Shown here one piece after another: positions 1 through 8,726 of a stretch of DNA of 64,000 bases; the stretch's first letter is position 1; every line of letters begins with the position of its first letter. The notes beneath the pieces are model-generated. The model worked only from the letters and a program-made list of their open reading frames with translations. It was not told the DNA's origin and did no database searches. The position numbers and the translations under genes were made by a program. The DNA comes from Picosynechococcus sp. PCC 7003. Lineage in GTDB: Bacteria > Cyanobacteriota > Cyanobacteriia > Cyanobacteriales > MRBY01. The stretch is from NCBI RefSeq assembly GCF_001693255.1, contig NZ_CP016474.1, positions 1,382,661 to 1,446,660 on the forward strand. The letters run 5' to 3'.

Positions 1-32
1 AAGGAAGATAAGTTCGCCTATATCTGAGCAAG

Positions 33-641
33 ATGGTAAAGAAAGAGTATTTTTTATATGGTGGTTTATTCTTGGCTGGGGCAGTTCTGACACCGGTGAC
101 AGTTGGTCTACTCAATAAAGGCGATCGCCCCGCTGAGACAGCAGAAACAGCCGCTAATGAAACCTTTGAAAATGGCGGCTCAGACCCAAGTTTCATGGTC
201 GACGAACCCAGCACCGCCACCTTTGCCGAAAACGATAGCCGCGAACAGATCCTCCAAGATTACCAAACGGTCTCTCCCGAGGCACTCCGCAACATGCCGA
301 CGGCGATTCCCCAGTACGCCACCAACCAGCCTTCTGTGCCGCCCTATCCCAACTATTGGGCGAATATCAGGATTCCGAACTTTACCAGTCAGCCCCTCAA
401 CCCTAATCTCAGTGCAGGTCAACCCAGTGGTCAAACGGCAGGCGATCGCCCCTCTGATACCGTCGCCAGCGTACCAACCCTCGGCTCACAAACGACCCCA
501 GACTCTTTTCGGCCTGACCCGGCAACATCCCCGCAGGAAAACACCGATTTTCAGGGCCAAGACACGATCCAAGCCCCAAGTTCTGTCAATCTCCGGGATT
601 TTGTAAACTCGGCCCCGGCCCGGGATCTCAAGCTGCCCTAG
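33..641 (+). CDS. Hypothetical anchored low-complexity protein
   Basis: A 202-residue protein that I do not recognise. Residues about 7-28 form one hydrophobic segment (FLYGGLFLAGAVLTPVTVGL) after a basic MVKK start, so it is probably membrane-anchored or exported. The rest is rich in Pro, Ser, Thr, Gln and Asn with no enzyme motif, like a disordered periplasmic or cell-wall-facing tail. Its 3' end overlaps the 3' end of the convergent epimerase gene by 14 bp. Two HIP1 octamers are in frame. The start is the ATG preceding the basic-hydrophobic segment. The function is unknown. Confidence 0.6.
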   Translation: MVKKEYFLYGGLFLAGAVLTPVTVGLLNKGDRPAETAETAANETFENGGSDPSFMVDEPSTATFAENDSREQILQDYQTVSPEALRNMPTAIPQYATNQPSVPPYPNYWANIRIPNFTSQPLNPNLSAGQPSGQTAGDRPSDTVASVPTLGSQTTPDSFRPDPATSPQENTDFQGQDTIQAPSSVNLRDFVNSAPARDLKLP

Positions 642-1740
642 TTTGCAGAAAATCACGCACAATTTGCAGGATTTGCGCGGAGCTAGTGCCGTCCCCAAAG
701 GGATTGACGGCATTAGCCATTTGCTCATATTTTTCTTGATCTGTGAGCAGTAGTTGAGCGGCTTGGAAAATATTATCCTGGGCAGTGCCAATCAATTGGG
801 CTGTGCCGGCGGCGATCGCCTCTGGGCGTTCGGTATTTTCCCGCAAAACCAACACTGGCTTACCCAAGCTCGGTGCCTCTTCCTGGAGCCCTCCGGAATC
901 CGTGAGTACCAGGTAACTCCGCTGCATTGCCCCGACCAACTGGGGATAGTCTAGGGGTTCTGTGAGAAAAATTTGGGGATGTTGGCCCAGGATCTGTTGA
1001 ATCGGCTCCCGGACAGTGGGATTTCGGTGCATGGGTAATAAAATCGCCACATCTGGAAATGTGGTCACAATTTTTAGCAAGCCTTGCAAAATGTCCTGGA
1101 GCGGTTCACCCCAATTTTCCCGACGGTGCACCGTAGACAGGATAACCCGTTGTTTTTCCCAATCTAAACCGGGAATCTCACAAGGAGGGTTAGCCGCCGC
1201 GACGGTTAAGAGAGCGTCAATCACCGTATTACCTGTACAATGGAGTCCCCCTAAAATGTCCGCCTTTTTCAAATTGGCGATCGCCTGGGTCGTCGGCGCA
1301 AAATGTAACTGGGCAATCTGAGAAATCAACCGTCGATTTGCTTCCTCTGGGAAAGGATTCATTAAATTATCCGTCCGCAAACCCGCTTCCACATGGCCCA
1401 CCGGAATCTGCTGATAAAAAGCCGCCAAAGCCGCCGCAAAGGCTGTCGTCGTATCCCCTTGCACCAGGACTATATCCGGAGATAGCTCTTGGTAAATCGC
1501 TTGTAAACCCACCAAGCTCCGGCAAGTAATATCCGATAACGTTTGTCCCGGTTGCATAATTTCGAGGTCATCATCCGCCCGCAGATCAAACCACTGCATC
1601 ACCTGATCCACCATTTCCCGGTGCTGCCCCGTCAAAATCACATGGGTTTTAAAATCAGACTGCTGGCGAAATTGCCGGATCACAGGCGCGAGCTTAATCG
1701 CTTCCGGGCGGGTACCAAGGGTGATACAAACTGAGGGCAT
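628..1740 (-). CDS. wecB: UDP-N-acetylglucosamine 2-epimerase (non-hydrolysing)
   Basis: A 370-residue protein of usual family length. It interconverts UDP-GlcNAc and UDP-ManNAc in the cytoplasm, supplying ManNAc-type sugars for surface polysaccharide. The N-terminus LGTRPEAIKLAPV is the family signature of the first Rossmann-like half. STVHRRENWGEPL (about residue 200) and the SGGLQEEAPSLGKPVLVLRE stretch (about 280-300) are the second-half UDP-binding motifs. It is a single gene on the minus strand. No polysaccharide cluster adjoins it, so the product it serves cannot be read from context. Confidence 0.93.
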   Translation of the reverse strand: MPSVCITLGTRPEAIKLAPVIRQFRQQSDFKTHVILTGQHREMVDQVMQWFDLRADDDLEIMQPGQTLSDITCRSLVGLQAIYQELSPDIVLVQGDTTTAFAAALAAFYQQIPVGHVEAGLRTDNLMNPFPEEANRRLISQIAQLHFAPTTQAIANLKKADILGGLHCTGNTVIDALLTVAAANPPCEIPGLDWEKQRVILSTVHRRENWGEPLQDILQGLLKIVTTFPDVAILLPMHRNPTVREPIQQILGQHPQIFLTEPLDYPQLVGAMQRSYLVLTDSGGLQEEAPSLGKPVLVLRENTERPEAIAAGTAQLIGTAQDNIFQAAQLLLTDQEKYEQMANAVNPFGDGTSSAQILQIVRDFLQTRAA

Positions 1741-1793
1741 AAAACACTCACCAAAAGGTCTTACTCATTTTACAGATTCCCTCGACGGTCACG

Positions 1794-1816
1794 AAAAAAC
1801 CCGGCAAATTACCGGG
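1794..1816 (-). terminator. Rho-independent terminator
   Basis: Read on the minus strand it is CCCGG-loop-CCGGG followed directly by six T. It lies about 85 bp past the stop of the small membrane protein gene at 1900-2307 and before the epimerase start. It would stop read-through from that gene into the epimerase gene. Confidence 0.8.
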
Positions 1817-1899
1817 CAGACACAAGCATCTTTTTTTACATCACTTATGAACTTTAGAAAACTCTAATCAACAAGGCAGTGTGCAATGCAAACGCGCCT

Positions 1900-2307
1900 C
1901 TAGCCAACTTCACAGGTTAAAGGACAGGCTGCAAAAACAGAATCCGATGCTACCTCTGCATTTCCATGGAGCCAAGTTAGCCAAGTAACTTCCTGGGGGT
2001 GTACACCTTTGGCCGTTAGCATCGCCGCCGCTACCAAAATTCCCATCAAGGTGCCGCCAATAATGGTACCAGCCACAACGAGCACGGCACTAACCGGCAA
2101 AATAGATTGGAGCACAATGGCCATGAGTGAACCAATAGTCATCATTAAAACAACAACCGGAAAACCAACAACCAAAAGGCAAACCAGTAGCGTAAAACTC
2201 CAGATCAAAAAGCTTTTTAATAGTACAGATAGGTAAGCTGAATCCCAACTGCGCGTCGATGAGTAGTCCATAATCTGTCCCCTCCCAGGGATATGTTTAG
2301 TTGTCAA
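1900..2307 (-). CDS. Hypothetical small membrane protein
   Basis: A 135-residue protein with two clear hydrophobic stretches (about residues 30-60 and 65-95) rich in Leu, Val, Ile and Gly, so it is probably a small inner- or thylakoid-membrane protein. The C-terminus is soluble and has two Cys (FAACPLTCEVG). An internal ATG at residue 13 (MDYSSTRSWDSAY) is an equally good start and would give 123 residues. Family not recognised. A hairpin at 2323-2348 (GCATCAA/TTGATGC) lies just upstream, in the presumed 5' leader. It has its own terminator. Confidence 0.55.
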   Translation of the reverse strand: MTTKHIPGRGQIMDYSSTRSWDSAYLSVLLKSFLIWSFTLLVCLLVVGFPVVVLMMTIGSLMAIVLQSILPVSAVLVVAGTIIGGTLMGILVAAAMLTAKGVHPQEVTWLTWLHGNAEVASDSVFAACPLTCEVG

Positions 2308-2954
2308 AAAACTTAAATGGCAGCATCAATATTTATGGGTGTTGATGCCCTTCGATAGTAAATAGTATAAACAGGGAAAAGACGAAAATGAGAATCTCTT
2401 TACATAAATTAATTTCCAAAGCATTTTTTTATGGTAAAAATCTAACAAAAAACAGCGAAAACATTGATTAATCAGGTCTTTCAACCCTTTTGAGTCACTA
2501 GAAATAGTTATTTATACTCAGATAATAAAAAGTCTTTTAAGAGCCGCTATTGAACACATTTTTATCGTCAAAATCCTGCCCTGGCTCCTGAGATTTCGTT
2601 ACATTAATTCATATTAGGCCATGGGTATTTATGCCAGGTTGGAAAGGGGCTATTTTCTTCTCAGGCAGTATTCGATCAAGCGTCAGGAATATTGTCGTAA
2701 AAGATCCCTGGATTCTCTGGATAATCCTTGAGATTGTGTTAGTGCTAAATTGTTAGAGATAAAGGGCGTGATCTTTGGTTTTTGGGTCAGCATAAAGGCG
2801 ATCGCCCACAGTATTTCCCCTTTAGCGGAGCGAAGATTTCAAGTTACCATAGGGAAAGTTAGCCAATAAATCTAGGCAAAATTCCCCGGTTAAACCCATA
2901 CAACACCAGGGTGTCCCCTCATTTCTCAGTCCCCTCCATTGCGGAAAGATACCT
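2308..2954. other. 647-bp intergenic region, divergent leaders
   Basis: AT-rich DNA between a minus-strand membrane protein gene and the plus-strand pilT gene, so it holds both promoters. A 7-bp perfect hairpin (2323-2329 with 2342-2348) is near the minus-strand start. One HIP1 site lies at about 2798. I see no tRNA, no conserved short reading frame and no repeat. The RBS of pilT (GGAAAG) is at the right edge. Confidence 0.5.
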
Positions 2955-4310
2955 ATGAGTGATCCCATGCCTCCTAACCGTTCTGCGGGCTCTCGTCCTC
3001 CGGTCCCCCCTGCCACCGAGGCAACCCAAATTATCTCTGCACGGCCTCAAGCTGACGTTCCAGCGGATGAAACACAAATTGTGATGCCCCAAAAACGGCG
3101 TCCTCAACCCACGGCCCAACCCCAACGTCGTCCTGCGTCTCCGCCGCCCCCACCGCCGCTGCAACGGATGCCGCCCCCACCGCCTTTACCGGCGCCACCG
3201 CGCCAATATTTAGGAGCCAATGCCGAACGAATTCCCCAACGGGGGCCAGGACAACCCAGCCTAAAGGAATTGGTCACCAGGGCTCACAAAGAAGGATTTT
3301 CCGATGTGCACCTTGGGGTAGGGGAAGTCCCCCGGTATCGTGATCGGGGGGAAATGGTGATCACGGAGTACCCTGTGACCGACCAAGATACGTTTTATTC
3401 TTGGTTGCATGAAGTGCTGAAACCCCCGGAGATCAAACGCTTCAAGGACAGTCTCGATTTTGATGGTGCGACTCAATACGAGTTCGCGCGGGTGCGGATT
3501 AATATTTTTGATTCCTTAAATGGCCCCTCTTTGGTTTTGCGTTTGATTCCGCTCAAAATCTTGACCATGGAGCAATTGCGTCTACCACCCATCTTTAAGA
3601 ATATTTCTGATGCAGAAAAAGGCCTTGTCCTTGTTACAGGGCCAACGGGTTCGGGTAAGTCCACCACCATGGCCGCGATGGTGGATTACATTAACAAAAC
3701 TCACCCGAAGAACATCATCACCATTGAAGATCCGATTGAATTTGTCCACCAAAGTCGGAAATCCTTGATCAAGCACCGGGAAGTGGGGATGCATACCCTA
3801 AAGTTTGATAATGCGCTCAAAGCGGCGCTCCGGGAAGATCCAGACATTATCCTTGTTGGGGAAATGCGGGACAAAGAAACGGTCAATACAGCCCTCAAAG
3901 CGGCGCAAACGGGGCACCTGGTTATGGGAACGCTCCACACAAACAATGCGATTAAAACCATTGAACGGATACTCAACCTCTACAGCGCCGAGGAACAAAA
4001 TGCGATGAAGGTGGCGATCGCCGAATCTTTGGTCTCAGTCATTGCCCAGGGGCTATGCCGTACCACTGATGGCAAACGGGCCGCCTACCACGATATTTTG
4101 ATCAACACCGAAACCATGAAGGACTATATTGTCCGGGGCCAATACGACAAAATGTTGGAACTGATGCAAAATGGCGACTTTGATGGCATGGTCACCATGA
4201 ACCAATCGTTGTTTAACCTTTATCAAGAAGGTCGAATCACCGAAGAAATTGCCCTAGAAAAATCGCCGACCCCCAACGAAATGGCGATGATGCTCCGGGG
4301 ACGGATCTAG
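2955..4310 (+). CDS. pilT: Type IV pilus retraction ATPase, PilT family
   Basis: A 451-residue secretion/pilus ATPase. Residues 1-95 are a Pro-rich, disordered extension not found in standard PilT (about 345-370 residues). The PilT core follows. It has Walker A GPTGSGKST (about residue 230), an Asp box (ITIEDPIEF), Walker B (DIILVGEMRD, with the GEMRD form typical of PilT rather than PilB) and a His box (GTLHTN). The protein should power pilus retraction from the cytoplasmic face, driving twitching or phototaxis. Cyanobacteria carry more than one PilT, and the extension may mean this is the second paralogue (PilT2). That assignment is inference. Confidence 0.88.
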   Translation: MSDPMPPNRSAGSRPPVPPATEATQIISARPQADVPADETQIVMPQKRRPQPTAQPQRRPASPPPPPPLQRMPPPPPLPAPPRQYLGANAERIPQRGPGQPSLKELVTRAHKEGFSDVHLGVGEVPRYRDRGEMVITEYPVTDQDTFYSWLHEVLKPPEIKRFKDSLDFDGATQYEFARVRINIFDSLNGPSLVLRLIPLKILTMEQLRLPPIFKNISDAEKGLVLVTGPTGSGKSTTMAAMVDYINKTHPKNIITIEDPIEFVHQSRKSLIKHREVGMHTLKFDNALKAALREDPDIILVGEMRDKETVNTALKAAQTGHLVMGTLHTNNAIKTIERILNLYSAEEQNAMKVAIAESLVSVIAQGLCRTTDGKRAAYHDILINTETMKDYIVRGQYDKMLELMQNGDFDGMVTMNQSLFNLYQEGRITEEIALEKSPTPNEMAMMLRGRI

Positions 4311-4363
4311 GCAGAAAGCCATTTCTTGGTAAGCTTGTAACGAATTGTAACAATCAAGCAGCT

Positions 4364-4573
4364 ATGTCCGATTCTCATTCTTTACTCTTGGCAGTCGCTG
4401 GCCAACCCTTCCCTTTGTACTTCACCCTCGTTTACGTGGTGGGCTTTGTGGCGGCGGTTTCCATTGGTCTAATCGCCTTTTTTAATTCCAAGCGGCCTTC
4501 GGGTTGGGAAGATGCCAAACGCCCGGATCTGATTCCAGATTTGCAGAAAAAAGAGTCCGAGGATGAATCCTAG
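4364..4573 (+). CDS. Small single-span membrane protein
   Basis: A 69-residue protein. One hydrophobic helix (LYFTLVYVVGFVAAVSIGLIAFF, about residues 18-40) is followed by a charged C-terminal tail (GWEDAKRPDLIPDLQKKESEDES). The shape resembles small thylakoid proteins that attach to photosystem II assembly intermediates; the Psb35 (Ssl2148) type is one candidate from memory that I cannot verify. It lies 53 bp after pilT. Its stop codon overlaps the convergent CBS-domain gene by 4 bp. Confidence 0.7.
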   Translation: MSDSHSLLLAVAGQPFPLYFTLVYVVGFVAAVSIGLIAFFNSKRPSGWEDAKRPDLIPDLQKKESEDES

Positions 4574-6009
4574 TCGGTTTCGCCGTTGGGTTTAAAGTCG
4601 GGGCCAAGGATTTCTTCCATGTCGGGATGGTTCTCTGGCTCTGGAGGGAGATCAAATTCGGCGATCGCCTCAATATCAGAAGGATCGCGGGTGATCTTAA
4701 CCTGCTGAAGACGGGGGCCATCAATGCCCATCACTTGAAACTTTAGGTCTTCAAATTGGAATATTTCGCCCGTTTCCGGGATTTTTTGCCATTGGTAGAG
4801 CAAAAAGCCGCTGAGGGTTTGGTAATCGTCGGTGTAGGGCAATTCGACATTCAGGAGATCATTTAATTCTTCGAGATCAATTTGGGCATCGACCAGGAAA
4901 GTTTGTCGATCTAAAGCTTTGAAATGGAGCGGCGCATTGGGATGACTGTCGAGTTCATCACCAATAATTTCATTAATAATATCCTTGAGGGTGACAAGTC
5001 CGGCGGTGCCGCCAAATTCGTCAACGACCATGACCATCGGTTGCTTGGTGCGCTGCATCTTCGGCAAGAGGTCGGCGATTGGGGTGCCCTCGGCGACAAA
5101 AGGAATGGGCTTCACCCAGCGGGTAATGGCCGTGGTGAGATTCATCCCGCCGGCCGCTAGGGGCTTGGCAAAATCTCGGAAGCGCACAAAACCGACAATG
5201 TCATCGATGGATTCCCCATAGACGGGATAGGCGGAGTGATTGGTCTGGCTGACTTTTTGCAATAGATTTCCAAGGGTGGCCCCATTGGCGATCGCATGGA
5301 TTTTTGTGCGGGGTGTCATAATTTCTTCGGCGACCACATCACCAAATTCAATGACATTACTGAGAAGTTCCCGTTCCTCGGCCTCTAACCCCATGGATTC
5401 TTGCTCAGTGGTGATAATCAGTTGCAGTTCCTCTGGTGTTAGTCGGTCATACCAAAGGCCCTGCTGGATCGGTGCAATGCCCCCAAGGCGCAACAAGAGA
5501 CGGTTAGATTGATTCAGGATCCAAATAAAAGGTTTGAAAATGCGGGCGATCGCCAAACTGGGAGGTGCTAACCAGCGGGCCATTTCTTCGGCATGGGAGA
5601 GGGCCAAAGATTTCGGGCAGAGTTCCCCCAGGACGATCTGCAAATAAGCAATTAAGAAAAAAGCAAAAGGGATCGAAATGGATACGGCAAAGGGTTGAAT
5701 CCAGTCGTCGGGGAGGGGCAATCCCACCAGGAACTGAGCAATAACCGTCGCCATGGTATCTTCACCAATCCAGCCCAGGGCCAAACTAGAGAGGGTAATC
5801 CCCAACTGGGTCGTCGAAAGGAGGCGTTCTAAACGAGACTGGAGGGCTTGCACCATCTTGGCCTGGAGATCCCCTTCCGCAATTAATTGACTAATGCGCG
5901 ATCGCCGCACCGAGACAATCGAGAATTCTGCGGTCACAAAAAAAGCATTAATTGCGATCAGCAACAACACAGACAATAATCGGACTAAAATTTCACCGCT
6001 CGATAACAT
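4570..6009 (-). CDS. CNNM/CorC-type CBS-pair membrane protein
   Basis: A 479-residue integral membrane protein. The N-terminal DUF21/CNNM region (about 1-200) has four hydrophobic segments, starting with LLSVLLLIAINAFFVTAEFS. Two CBS repeats follow (about 215-340; MTPRTKIHAI and MVVDEFGGTAGLVTLKDIINEIIGDE). A CorC_HlyC domain occupies about 355-440. Relatives are linked to magnesium/cobalt efflux or homeostasis and are often mis-named haemolysins. The FGG-TAGLVT motif is typical. The transported ion is inference. Confidence 0.88.
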   Translation of the reverse strand: MLSSGEILVRLLSVLLLIAINAFFVTAEFSIVSVRRSRISQLIAEGDLQAKMVQALQSRLERLLSTTQLGITLSSLALGWIGEDTMATVIAQFLVGLPLPDDWIQPFAVSISIPFAFFLIAYLQIVLGELCPKSLALSHAEEMARWLAPPSLAIARIFKPFIWILNQSNRLLLRLGGIAPIQQGLWYDRLTPEELQLIITTEQESMGLEAEERELLSNVIEFGDVVAEEIMTPRTKIHAIANGATLGNLLQKVSQTNHSAYPVYGESIDDIVGFVRFRDFAKPLAAGGMNLTTAITRWVKPIPFVAEGTPIADLLPKMQRTKQPMVMVVDEFGGTAGLVTLKDIINEIIGDELDSHPNAPLHFKALDRQTFLVDAQIDLEELNDLLNVELPYTDDYQTLSGFLLYQWQKIPETGEIFQFEDLKFQVMGIDGPRLQQVKITRDPSDIEAIAEFDLPPEPENHPDMEEILGPDFKPNGETD

Positions 6010-6048
6010 GGAATTGTGCTATGACCCTTGCAGGCGTACTATTTCTAC

Positions 6049-6747
6049 CTAACGTATCACTGGAATCTGAGAAAGTTCGAGGGAAATTTCCCGATCAGGA
6101 TAGTCCTGAAGTTGGAGCGACAGGCTTTTCGTCTCATCAAGGATCACCGCCGGAATCCGAATAGTGCCAGCGTATTTTTGCCGATTTGCAGGAATTTCGT
6201 TGGGGAGGCCGTCCATTTGGGTACTTAACAATCGTCCCGTCTCGGTTTTAATTTCGAGGAAGTTATACAAAAAATTCACCGCTTCCTGGCCATTATTTTG
6301 CAGGTTTACTTCCATGAGCCAATCGTTGCCAGACAGTTGGCCGCTCACAATTTCTAACGTGATATCGTCTGCACTGGTGGTGAGGGGGAAGGTTTTTTGA
6401 TCACCTGTTTCTGCGGGGGGCTCAGCCGCGTCAATAAATGTATTTTTTTCAGGTGTCGCTGACGCGGTGGCCTTTTGGAGTTCCTTTTCTTGGGCCTGGA
6501 TTTGATCGTAAACAGACACAATGATTGATCGCTCGGACACAAATTCTAGGTTTTCGGCGGGATCTGCTTCGCCGTTGTCGGGCTGACGACTATGAATTAG
6601 TTGCTGACTCGGATTTCCTTCGGGCTGCTTGACGCCTTTTAGGGCTTCATAACCGACGGTAAAGCCGTAGAGAGCACTCACAGTTCCAGCGCCAAACATC
6701 GCAAGCAGAAGCAAGAAAGTAAAAGCCAGGGTCGTTTGAAACTTCAT
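6049..6747 (-). CDS. Hypothetical signal-anchored protein
   Basis: A 232-residue protein with an N-terminal signal anchor (about residues 5-28, TTLAFTFLLLLAMFGAGTVSAL). A polar linker follows, then a C-terminal domain of about 100 residues (LEIVSGQLSGNDWLMEVNLQ onward) whose alternating pattern suggests a beta-sandwich, as in secreted bacterial domains of the DUF4352 kind. No catalytic motif is seen. It lies 39 bp from the start of the CNNM gene on the same strand and could be co-transcribed with it. Function unknown. Confidence 0.6.
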   Translation of the reverse strand: MKFQTTLAFTFLLLLAMFGAGTVSALYGFTVGYEALKGVKQPEGNPSQQLIHSRQPDNGEADPAENLEFVSERSIIVSVYDQIQAQEKELQKATASATPEKNTFIDAAEPPAETGDQKTFPLTTSADDITLEIVSGQLSGNDWLMEVNLQNNGQEAVNFLYNFLEIKTETGRLLSTQMDGLPNEIPANRQKYAGTIRIPAVILDETKSLSLQLQDYPDREISLELSQIPVIR

Positions 6748-6829
6748 GGGCGATCACCAGAGGAACAGTTAAGGAAAAGGAGAAATTGTACTATGATAGC
6801 CTGTGGGCAAAATCACCCCAACAAATTTC

Positions 6830-6902
6830 CCAGGGTTGGCCGAGCGGTTTAGGCAACGAACTCATAATTCGTCCCAGGCAGGTTCAACTCCTGCACCCTG
6901 GA
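6830..6902 (+). tRNA. tRNA-Ile(CAU), tilS type (tRNA-Ile2)
   Basis: A full cloverleaf can be drawn. The acceptor stem is CCAGGGT with ACCCTGG, the D stem GCC/GGC, the anticodon stem ACGAA/TTCGT with loop CTCATAA, and the T stem GCAGG/CCTGC with loop TTCAACT. The discriminator is A. The anticodon is CAU. The D-arm and the AACTCATAATT anticodon arm match the chloroplast trnI-CAU pattern better than initiator or elongator tRNA-Met. It is therefore likely the minor isoleucine tRNA whose C34 is changed to lysidine by TilS to read AUA. The CCA end is not encoded. Confidence 0.85.
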
Positions 6903-7011
6903 CTTTCAGGCGAACTTTCTATTTTTCAATTTATAAATTCAACCTTACGAAAAAATGTCCCAAAGGCGATCGCCTTCCGTTTGGGAGCATCGCCGTTTGG
7001 GTGAATGTTGT

Positions 7012-7428
7012 CTAATAACCCATGTTATGGTCGAAGGCGGCTTCCGTTTGCAGGGAAGAGTTAAACGGATTCGGCAAATCCTGGGTACGGAGCACCGGGT
7101 CACTGCCTACCTGTTGCAACAAAATATCTCGGTAGAGAATATCGATTTTTTTGATATCTCGTTTCGCCCGGTGTTCTGGATAGCCCGCACCATTCAAACC
7201 AAAGGGCACCAAACCAAAATATTCATTCAGAACTTGGCCCGTGCTAAAGCTCGCAAAGGTATCTTTCAATTCGTAGTAGAGGGCACGAGTAAACACATCA
7301 TTGGTATGTTCTGGGTAAGTCGGGTATCTTCCCTCTAGATAAGTTTGGGCGATCGCCTCCTGGCCAATTCCCTGTACCGCCGCACCTACCACAAAAACTG
7401 TGGTTAAATGATGAAACCATTTTTTCAT
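7012..7428 (-). CDS. Hypothetical secreted protein
   Basis: A 138-residue protein when started at the internal ATG giving MKKWFHHLTTVFVVGAAVQG. That start yields a normal signal peptide ending near AIAQ. A longer reading from 7482 has an unsuited N-terminus. The mature part (YPTYPEHTNDVFTRALYYEL) is soluble, aromatic-rich and has no motif I know. It is probably periplasmic. It is divergent from pyrE, so the two share a promoter region of about 90 bp. Confidence 0.6.
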   Translation of the reverse strand: MKKWFHHLTTVFVVGAAVQGIGQEAIAQTYLEGRYPTYPEHTNDVFTRALYYELKDTFASFSTGQVLNEYFGLVPFGLNGAGYPEHRAKRDIKKIDILYRDILLQQVGSDPVLRTQDLPNPFNSSLQTEAAFDHNMGY

Positions 7429-7520
7429 GGTATTACACCCATAAATCAAACCTTTACCAGCATCTTTGCTCACAAAACCCAATTGGTCAAGTTTTCTCTG
7501 TACTGAACTTCATAACAACC

Positions 7521-8117
7521 ATGCCTGCCCTTTCCGACCTCCTGACCGCTGATCAAGCCACCCTCAAACAAACACTCCTCAATCAAATCGCCACAGACGC
7601 TTACAAAGAAGGCGACTTCACCCTCTCTTCCGGACAAAAAAGTACCTACTATATCAACGGCAAATTGGTCACTCTCACCCCAATGGGCGCTCTCCTCATT
7701 GGTCGTCTCATCCTCACCCAGCTCGATCAAAATGTTGCTGCTGTCGCGGGTTTAACCCTAGGGGCTGACCCAATCGTTAGCGCCGTCAGTGTTGTCTCAG
7801 CCTACGAAAATTGTCCCATTCCCGCCCTGATCATTCGCAAAAAAGCCAAGGGCCACGGCACCCAAGCCTATATCGAAGGGCCACCCCTCGCCCCAGGCGC
7901 TAAAGTGGTTGTCCTTGAAGATGTCGTGACCACCGGACAGTCCGCCGCCCAAGCTGTTGAACGTCTCCGGGATGCCGGCTACCAAGTCGAAGAAATCATT
8001 GCCCTCGTTGACCGGCAGCAGGGAGGATCTGAATTTTACGCTAGTCAAAATCTCAAGTTCTCCAGTTTATTCACAATCACCGAAGTACAGGCTGCCTACC
8101 GCGCTCTAAATACGTAG
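7521..8117 (+). CDS. pyrE: Orotate phosphoribosyltransferase
   Basis: A 198-residue cytoplasmic enzyme of de novo pyrimidine synthesis. It transfers the phosphoribosyl group of PRPP to orotate, giving OMP. FTLSSGQKSTYYINGK is the orotate-side N-terminal motif. VVVLEDVVTTGQSA (about residue 130) is the PRPP-binding loop, and IRKKAKGHGT (about residue 105) carries the flexible-loop basic residues. Length is typical. It stands alone rather than with other pyr genes, as is usual in cyanobacteria. Confidence 0.95.
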   Translation: MPALSDLLTADQATLKQTLLNQIATDAYKEGDFTLSSGQKSTYYINGKLVTLTPMGALLIGRLILTQLDQNVAAVAGLTLGADPIVSAVSVVSAYENCPIPALIIRKKAKGHGTQAYIEGPPLAPGAKVVVLEDVVTTGQSAAQAVERLRDAGYQVEEIIALVDRQQGGSEFYASQNLKFSSLFTITEVQAAYRALNT

Positions 8118-8240
8118 GGTCAAGCAGTAAAGTTATATCCCAATCTAGTGCGGGCCTTAGAGATCAGCCCCTGCGTAATGTTTGGTAAATGCGCTCTTGG
8201 CTAGGTTGGTGCGGCAATGCTATGACTGAGGCAAGTGGCC

Positions 8241-8687
8241 ATGGTGGAGCTTAAGATAATGGCGAATCGCTACCCGACACAGATCAATGCTCTTTGGACA
8301 ACTTTCCTCTTGGGAATCTTGTTTCATACAGACCTGGGGTTAATGCCTCTGTTCCATGACCAGGCCGTGGAGCACTCCCATGCTGGGGGCAATCTAGATC
8401 TAATTTTTGGGTTTATGTTTTTGTTCTTCACCATCCCCATGGTGTTGATAATTTTGACGACCTTTACCAACAGTAAAGGGTTTCGGCGACTACATTTTCT
8501 GGTGACGTTGTTGTATTCGGTACTAAATATTGGTCATTTGATCGCAGATATTACTGTTAAAGCTCCTTGGTATCAGCTTGTTTTGATGACGCTACTTTTA
8601 GGGATTGGTATTTTATTGAATGTGGTGTCGTACCAGTGGCTCCAAAAACGTTACCATCGGATCAGAAAAACAATTCCAGCCGCCTAG
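8241..8687 (+). CDS. Hypothetical four-helix membrane protein
   Basis: About 148 residues from the ATG at 8241, which has a GAGG Shine-Dalgarno 9 nt upstream. A GTG at 8235 is also possible. Four hydrophobic helices are visible (about 18-36, 55-77, 88-107 and 117-140). The first loop is His-rich (HDQAVEHSHAGG), which could bind metal or haem, but this is speculation. No family recognised. It may be transcribed with the hydrolase gene that starts 39 bp downstream. Confidence 0.6.
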   Translation: MVELKIMANRYPTQINALWTTFLLGILFHTDLGLMPLFHDQAVEHSHAGGNLDLIFGFMFLFFTIPMVLIILTTFTNSKGFRRLHFLVTLLYSVLNIGHLIADITVKAPWYQLVLMTLLLGIGILLNVVSYQWLQKRYHRIRKTIPAA

Positions 8688-8726
8688 GGTTTTTGTGTTG
8701 AAAGGGGCGGTGATGCAGCGTAATCA

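Noticed and set aside
6830-6902. tRNA-Met for the CAU-anticodon tRNA
   Set aside because: The D-arm and anticodon arm match the trnI-CAU type seen in plastids rather than initiator or elongator tRNA-Met. The distinction remains an inference without a model search.
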